Shown: piece after piece, positions 33,422 to 37,869 of the stretch | How positions within the stretch are numbered: the stretch's first letter is position 1 | Layout: the number at the start of each line of letters is the position of its first letter | NCBI GenBank assembly: GCA_002083525.1 | Contig: LWDM01000017.1 | Location: 1-37,869, forward strand | Direction of reading: 5' to 3' | Source: Proteobacteria bacterium SG_bin9 | GTDB taxonomy: Bacteria; Pseudomonadota; Alphaproteobacteria; Rhizobiales; Xanthobacteraceae | Length of the DNA: 37,869 nt | Notes under the pieces: model-generated | Seen by the model: only the letters and a program-made list of their open reading frames with translations | Database searches by the model: none | Told to the model about the DNA's origin: nothing | Program-made: the position numbers and the translations under genes

Positions 33422-34321
33422 TCAGATCAGCCGCGTCTTGCGCACATCCTTCCAGCCGCCGTTCTTGACGCTCGTGCGCACACGCATGTCGCAGCGCCAG
33501 TGATCGGCCTCGCGCGAAATCTCGAACAGGTTGTACGCCGCAGAATCGTGCTTGCCGTCATCGGCGGCCGATGCAGAGGGCACGCCGACGACGGGAAATT
33601 TGCCGTTGATGCCATCGAGCCAGACGGTGGCGTGGCGATGATCGTGACCGTGCAGCACAAGGTCAACGCCCCGCCGCCGCAGCAGCGCTGCCAACGCCTC
33701 GGCATCCTTCAGTCGCTTGTGCCGGCGCTTGCGATCGGTATCGAGCGGATGATGGATCAGCAGCACGCGAAACGCATCGTCTGGTGAGAGACCCGCGAGA
33801 ATTTTTTCGAGCGCGTCGAGCTGTTGCGTTCCCAATTTCCCGGTCGCCATGAACGGTGCGGTCGGCACCGCGGTCGATAACCCGATGATCGCGAGCGGTC
33901 CGCGCCGCTGCACATAGGGAAACGTCGCCGCGCTGCCGGACGATGATCCGTCGCTGCGCAGATAGTCGGCGAAGTCGCTGGCGAAGCGATCGCGCATCGC
34001 CGCGACATAGGCATCGTGATTGCCGGGGATCACCGAGACCTGATCCGGCGTGCCGACGGTACGGAGCCACGCGATCGCCTGCTTGAACTCGGCATCGAGC
34101 GAGATGTTCACGAAGTCGCCGGTGATGGCGATGTGATCGGGCTTTTGCGCCTTCACGTCTGCGATCAGCCCATCCAGCGCTTCGCGCAGGTGAAAGGTAT
34201 GGCGATTGCGCGTCCAGTTCAGGTAGCCCAGCACACGCTTGCCGATGATCTCCCGCGCGCTCGGCTGCGGCAGCGGCGCCAGATGCGGATCGGACAGATG
34301 AGCAAGGACATATGCGGACAT
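33422..34321 (-). CDS. Metallophosphoesterase (Icc/CpdA-like)
   Basis: This 299-residue protein carries all calcineurin-type metal motifs in order: HLSDPHL (Asp11, His13), ITGDF (Asp69), PGNHDAY (Asn101, His102), LLIHHP (His190-191) and LHGHDHRH (His226, His228). A dinuclear metal site is therefore expected. The nearest known activities are cyclic-nucleotide phosphodiesterase (CpdA) and related phosphodiesterases; the true substrate is uncertain. The frame is open to an ATG at 34342, but neither start has a clear ribosome-binding site. I prefer 34321 because the first metal motif normally lies within the first 15 residues. Confidence 0.9.
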   Translation of the reverse strand: MSAYVLAHLSDPHLAPLPQPSAREIIGKRVLGYLNWTRNRHTFHLREALDGLIADVKAQKPDHIAITGDFVNISLDAEFKQAIAWLRTVGTPDQVSVIPGNHDAYVAAMRDRFASDFADYLRSDGSSSGSAATFPYVQRRGPLAIIGLSTAVPTAPFMATGKLGTQQLDALEKILAGLSPDDAFRVLLIHHPLDTDRKRRHKRLKDAEALAALLRRRGVDLVLHGHDHRHATVWLDGINGKFPVVGVPSASAADDGKHDSAAYNLFEISREADHWRCDMRVRTSVKNGGWKDVRKTRLI

Positions 34322-34449
34322 ATGATGTGATCGCGAAGGCATGGGCCGACTTTGAAAGCTGTTTTGCTTTTGGCAAGATGGCGGCCATGTTGCAACCGGT
34401 GTTGCAAACCGGCCGGCCTTAAGCGGGCCACCTCGAACCTGGTGATCCG

Positions 34450-34941
34450 ATGATCTCGCCCGTCCTGCGGCGCAAACTGGAGCCGCTCACCCGGCGTGTC
34501 TTCCACTTCTATTCCCGATTCGCGCGCGGCCTGACCATGGGCGTCCGTGCGCTGGTGCTCGACGCAGAGAACCGTATCTTTCTGGTCAAGCATTCCTATG
34601 TCGAGGGCTGGCATCTTCCGGGCGGCGGCGTCGAGGTGAACGAAACCGTGCTCGATGCGCTCAAGCGCGAATTGATGGAGGAGGGGCTGATCGAGATGAC
34701 CGGCCCGCCGCAGCTGCACGGCGTCTATTTCAGCCGCGGTATTTCCAAGCGCGATCACGTGGTGGTCTATGTGGTGCGCGCCTATCGGCAGGAACGGATG
34801 CCGTCGCCGAACAGCGAGATCGTCGCCTGCGGCTTTTATCCGATCTCGGACCTGCCGCCCGACACGACCGCTGGGACGCGGCAGCGGATCGCCGAGGCGC
34901 TGCAAGGCCGCGCAATCATACAGGACTGGCGTCCGGCGTGA
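34450..34941 (+). CDS. Nudix hydrolase
   Basis: This 163-residue protein has a Nudix box at about residues 59-81: GGGVEVNETVLDALKRELMEEGLI. The metal-binding REL-x-EE core is intact, but the Gly expected after EE-x is Leu here. Upstream is the usual strand set (MGVRALVLDAENRIFLVKHSYVEGWHLPGG). Substrates in the family are nucleoside diphosphates linked to another group; the exact one is unknown. It is divergent from the metallophosphoesterase gene, with 128 bp between, and lies 52 bp before the acetyltransferase gene, likely in one transcript. Confidence 0.9.
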   Translation: MISPVLRRKLEPLTRRVFHFYSRFARGLTMGVRALVLDAENRIFLVKHSYVEGWHLPGGGVEVNETVLDALKRELMEEGLIEMTGPPQLHGVYFSRGISKRDHVVVYVVRAYRQERMPSPNSEIVACGFYPISDLPPDTTAGTRQRIAEALQGRAIIQDWRPA

Positions 34942-34993
34942 TGGACCCCGGCGCGCGCAGATGCTATCCCGCGCACCAGCAAAGCGAACCGAT

Positions 34994-35515
34994 ATGAGCG
35001 AACTCTCCGTCACCATCCTTCCCGAAGCGCCCGCCGACGCCCAGGCGATCGAACGGTTGCATGAGCGCACCTTCGGCCCCGGCCGTTTCGTGCTCAGCGC
35101 CTACCGGCTGCGCGAACATGTCGAGCACCGGCTCGATCTGTCGTTCACGGCGCGCATCGGCACGCTTCTTGTCGGTTCGGTGCGGCAACTGCCGATCTGC
35201 ATCGGCGACACGCCCGCGCTGCTGCTCGGCCCGCTCACGGTCGAGCCGCCATTCCGCGATCGCGGCATCGGCAAGCTGCTGCTCGAGCGTGCGTTGAAGG
35301 ACGCGAAGGCGGCGGGGGAGAAGCTGGTCGTTCTAGTCGGCGACGAGCCGTATTACAGCCGCGTCGGCTTCAAGAAGATTCCGCGCGGCCGCGCCACCAT
35401 GCCGGGCCCGGTCGATCTCGACCGGCTGCTGGTCGCCGAACTCGTCGATGGCGCATTCGAGAGCGTCAGCGGCGCCATCCGCCCCGACTGGAGCGCGGTG
35501 GCAATTCCGGAGTGA
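34994..35515 (+). CDS. GNAT family N-acetyltransferase (YhbS-like)
   Basis: This 173-residue protein has the GNAT fold with the acetyl-CoA pyrophosphate loop PPFRDRGIGKLLLERAL (about residues 78-94, a Q/RxxGxG/A motif) after the strand LLLGPLTVEP. The late segment VVLVGDEPYYSRVGFKK is typical of YhbS-like members. The acceptor is unknown. The frame is open much further upstream in another gene's region, but the ATG at 34994 gives a family-length protein. It is convergent with the TonB receptor gene; a large inverted repeat lies between the two. Confidence 0.88.
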   Translation: MSELSVTILPEAPADAQAIERLHERTFGPGRFVLSAYRLREHVEHRLDLSFTARIGTLLVGSVRQLPICIGDTPALLLGPLTVEPPFRDRGIGKLLLERALKDAKAAGEKLVVLVGDEPYYSRVGFKKIPRGRATMPGPVDLDRLLVAELVDGAFESVSGAIRPDWSAVAIPE

Positions 35516-35522
35516 TAGTTTT

Positions 35523-35659
35523 CCCTCTCCCCTTGCGGGAGAGGGTGCCTGAGTGCAGCGAAGGCGGGTGAGGGGTTTGCCTAAGCGAACGTCCACCCCT
35601 CACCCGGCTCGAATTCGCTTGCGCTCATTCTCGCCACCCTCTCCCGCAAGGGGAGAGGG
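35523..35659. repeat. Nested inverted-repeat element between convergent genes
   Basis: A 25-bp arm (35523-35547) has a perfect inverted copy at 35635-35659. Inside, CGGGTGAGGGGT (35565-35576) pairs perfectly with ACCCCTCACCCG (35595-35606). Each 25-bp arm is itself a near-palindrome, CCCTCTCCC...GGGAGAGGG. The whole 137 bp can fold into one long hairpin. It resembles an intergenic element I recall as abundant in Rhizobiales, and here it probably ends both convergent transcripts. Confidence 0.8.
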
Positions 35660-35666
35660 TTAAGTG

Positions 35667-37869
35667 TCAGAACTTCACGTTCGCGAACGCCCGTACGCTC
35701 AAGCCCGGCAGCAGCACCTCGTCCTTGGTGAACGAGACGTGGTTGCGGATGTCGTCGTTGAGCAGGTTGTCGCCGATCACGCCGACCGTCAGCTCCTGCG
35801 CGCCGAAGCCGGTCGGCTTGAGCTTGTGCGTGTAGCTGATCTCGGCCTTCAGCCGGTTGTAGCCCGGCGTTGCCGTCTCGATGCCGCCGATCTTGTTCTG
35901 CGCGAACGCGTGCAGGAAGTTTACGCGCGCGAGCCAGCCGGCATCGCGATAGTAGACGCCGCCGCCAAGCCGCTGCGGCGGAATGCGCGGCACGTTGGTG
36001 CCGTCGGTGAAGGTGGCGCGCACGATGTCGTACTGCCCCTCGACGCCGAAGAGACCCGCCCATAGCGGCATCACGTCGTATTGGAACTGAAACTCGGTGC
36101 CGCGGAATCGCGCGTCGCGCTGGGCGTAGATGGTCTGGTTCAGTTCCTCCGCCGGATCGCCGCAGGTGGCGAACGTCTCGCCGCAGCGCACGCCGGTGAG
36201 ATTGCGGAAGATGAAGCCGTTGAAGCGCGTGTAGTAGCCGGTGAGCTCGAAACGCAGCGGCCCCTTGGCGCGGCGCAGTCCCGCTTCGATCGACTGCGCA
36301 CGCTCGATCTTCAGGTTCGGATTGCCGATGTCGAACGTGACGGTGGCGTCGTGCGCGCCGCGTGAGAACAATTCGGCCGGCTTCGGCGCGCGTTCGACAT
36401 ATTGCGCGGTGAGGCTTGCGACAACGTCCCAACCCAGATTCTGGATCAGTCCGGCGCTTGCGCTCATCGGCGTGAAGTTCAGTTTCCGCGCCACGTTGGG
36501 CCGGTCGATGCCGTCCGGCAGGAAGTCTGCCGGAAAGTCCGGCGTCACCCCGCGCAGGCTGACGTTTTCGATGCGCCCGGCGATCTGCGCTTTCGTCGAG
36601 TCGCTGAACTTGAACTCGTTGAAGATGTAGCCGGCGATGCGCGAGTTGGTGTTGGCGTCGAACAGGCCGTTGAATTGATCGCCCGGGGCGTCGCCCGGCG
36701 CATTGAGCCGCTGATGGCCGCCCTGAACGCCGACGGCGGTCGTCAGCGCGGCGAAGCGCACGTTGAGCGGCGCGAACTGCACTTCGACGCGGCCTTCCTG
36801 CTCGCGGTTTGTGAAGGTCTGGCGCACGCCGTCGGTCGTGAAATCCGCTGGATCGGTGCGGCCGAGCTCGTTGTGCCTGTAGTCGGTCGCGCCGGCCCAG
36901 AAGCGCACGGCGTCGATTGCAGTTGCGTCGGGCCGATACTCGCCCTTGGCCGTGACCTTGGTCTGCTTGGCATCGATGCGCGTGCCGAATTCCTCGCCCT
37001 CGCGGCCGGGGATGCGATAGAGGCTGTTGGTCTGCGAAATCGCCGCGCCGATGAAGCCGCCGGTGAAGAGATACGAGCCGCCGACCGAACCGCCTTCCGA
37101 TTGCGTTGCCGAGTTGAGTTGCTTGCCGGTGAACGGCCGGCCCGGATCGAAGACGTAGGGATTCTTCGGAATGCGATAGTCGTCGGTCTTGCGGATGTAG
37201 CCGTCGGCGTGCACGGCGAAGTTCTGGCCGCCGGCGTCGAACAGCACGCCGCCGTCGCGGCCGTTGTTGACGCTATCATAGCCGCCGCGCGTCTCGAACG
37301 TCACGCAGGGCGAAGACGACACGGCGACCGGCACCTTCACCGGAAGGCCGTAGCTCGGGAACGGCGCGGTCACCGCGCAAGGCGCGGCCTCCGGAATCCG
37401 GTTGTTGCTGGCGCTGACGATGCCGCCGATGGACTGCGAACCGTAGCGAAGCGTCGCCGGGCCGCGCACGACTTCGACCTGGCGGGTCGCGAGCGGATCG
37501 ATCGGCACGAAATGATCCTCGCCGAGATCGGAGGCGCCGCCGCTGGAGACGCCATTCTCGGTGATGCCGACGCGATTTACGTCGAGGCCGCGGATGATCG
37601 GCCGGCTCGACGCACCGGGTGCGAACGACGAGCCGGTGATGCCGGGCTTGTTGTTGAGCAGATCGCCGAGCGTCGCCGCGCCGCTGCGGCGGATCTCTTC
37701 GTTCTGTACCACGGTGACGGTCGCGAACTGGTCGGTGACGATTGGCAGCGCGCCGGCGAGCGGCGCCTCAGCGGCCGGCGGAGGCGGCGACTGCGGAATG
37801 ACGACGGCCGGTGCGCGCGCGGCGCGGCGCACGGTCGGCGCGGGCTTTGGCGGCACGGGCTTGCGCCGC
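35667..37869 (-). CDS. TonB-dependent outer-membrane receptor, ZnuD-like (N-terminus beyond the window)
   Basis: About 733 residues are present; the frame stays open to the right edge, so the true start and signal peptide are outside. The visible part begins with a Pro/Ala-rich linker, then the plug domain: LGDLLNNKPGITGSSF, SRPIIRGLDVNRVGI and the DPLATRQVEVVRGPATLRYGSQSIGG segment typical of the plug. The barrel follows and ends in a C-terminal Phe (FANVKF), as needed for outer-membrane assembly. Plug pattern and cysteine-containing loops (APCAVT...SSPCVTF; GVRCGETFATCGD) resemble zinc receptors of the ZnuD type. The ligand is inferred, not shown. A GTG at 37856 is in frame but is probably not the start. 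Confidence 0.88.
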   Translation of the reverse strand, partial: RRKPVPPKPAPTVRRAARAPAVVIPQSPPPPAAEAPLAGALPIVTDQFATVTVVQNEEIRRSGAATLGDLLNNKPGITGSSFAPGASSRPIIRGLDVNRVGITENGVSSGGASDLGEDHFVPIDPLATRQVEVVRGPATLRYGSQSIGGIVSASNNRIPEAAPCAVTAPFPSYGLPVKVPVAVSSSPCVTFETRGGYDSVNNGRDGGVLFDAGGQNFAVHADGYIRKTDDYRIPKNPYVFDPGRPFTGKQLNSATQSEGGSVGGSYLFTGGFIGAAISQTNSLYRIPGREGEEFGTRIDAKQTKVTAKGEYRPDATAIDAVRFWAGATDYRHNELGRTDPADFTTDGVRQTFTNREQEGRVEVQFAPLNVRFAALTTAVGVQGGHQRLNAPGDAPGDQFNGLFDANTNSRIAGYIFNEFKFSDSTKAQIAGRIENVSLRGVTPDFPADFLPDGIDRPNVARKLNFTPMSASAGLIQNLGWDVVASLTAQYVERAPKPAELFSRGAHDATVTFDIGNPNLKIERAQSIEAGLRRAKGPLRFELTGYYTRFNGFIFRNLTGVRCGETFATCGDPAEELNQTIYAQRDARFRGTEFQFQYDVMPLWAGLFGVEGQYDIVRATFTDGTNVPRIPPQRLGGGVYYRDAGWLARVNFLHAFAQNKIGGIETATPGYNRLKAEISYTHKLKPTGFGAQELTVGVIGDNLLNDDIRNHVSFTKDEVLLPGLSVRAFANVKF

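Overview
The window is GC-rich chromosomal DNA from an alphaproteobacterium, most likely a Hyphomicrobiales (Rhizobiales) member near Bradyrhizobium, Rhodopseudomonas or Afipia. The basis is codon use strongly biased to G/C at third positions, the long (545-residue) isocitrate lyase form, a DUF4170 small protein, an ScfR-type regulator, and two intergenic palindromic repeat types that I recall as common in this group: the one that spells a spurious MDGRVKPGHDE peptide, and the CCCTCTCCC...GGGAGAGGG element. No rRNA, tRNA, insertion sequence, phage gene, integrase or CRISPR array is visible. It reads as ordinary core or accessory metabolism, not an island.

Layout. 1-4.5 kb (+): a UUCG-loop terminator, a twin-CBS protein, a PanE-like ketopantoate reductase followed closely by an FAH-family hydrolase, a PPOX flavoprotein, an isoprenylcysteine-methyltransferase-like membrane protein and a His-rich cupin. 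4.7-10.4 kb (+): an RND efflux operon (lipoprotein adaptor, permease, TetR regulator, flavin reductase) behind an imperfect palindrome that is a candidate operator. 10.5-16.2 kb (+): a fatty-acid beta-oxidation operon (FadE-type acyl-CoA dehydrogenase, thiolase, FadJ-type bifunctional protein). 16.6-22.3 kb (+): a five-gene Dpp/Opp peptide ABC transporter with an intercistronic hairpin after the binding-protein gene. 22.3-23.3 kb (+): a YciA-type acyl-CoA thioesterase and a 64-residue orphan protein. 23.3-30.1 kb (-): an old yellow enzyme, an SDR with an enlarged nucleotide-binding loop, a DUF1993 protein, an alpha/beta hydrolase, an MltB-type lytic transglycosylase and isocitrate lyase. 30.2-33.4 kb (+): an ScfR-family regulator divergent from isocitrate lyase, a DUF4170 protein, and an unstudied pair made of a tail-anchored hypothetical protein and a GRDP-like protein with a glycine-rich tail. 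33.4-37.9 kb: a metallophosphoesterase (-), a Nudix hydrolase (+), a GNAT acetyltransferase (+) and a TonB-dependent receptor (-) that runs off the right edge.

The clearest physiological theme is acyl-CoA and acetyl-CoA use: beta-oxidation (10.5-16.2 kb), acyl-CoA thioesterase (22.4 kb), and the glyoxylate-shunt enzyme with a divergent short-chain-acyl-CoA-type regulator (28.4-31.7 kb). The aceA-scfR intergenic region holds three TTTACAA/TTGTAA half-sites overlapping a good promoter, so feedback control there is the best-supported regulatory inference. I did not find a clearly new defence or mobile system. The best candidate for something undescribed is the two-membrane-protein pair at 32.1-33.4 kb.
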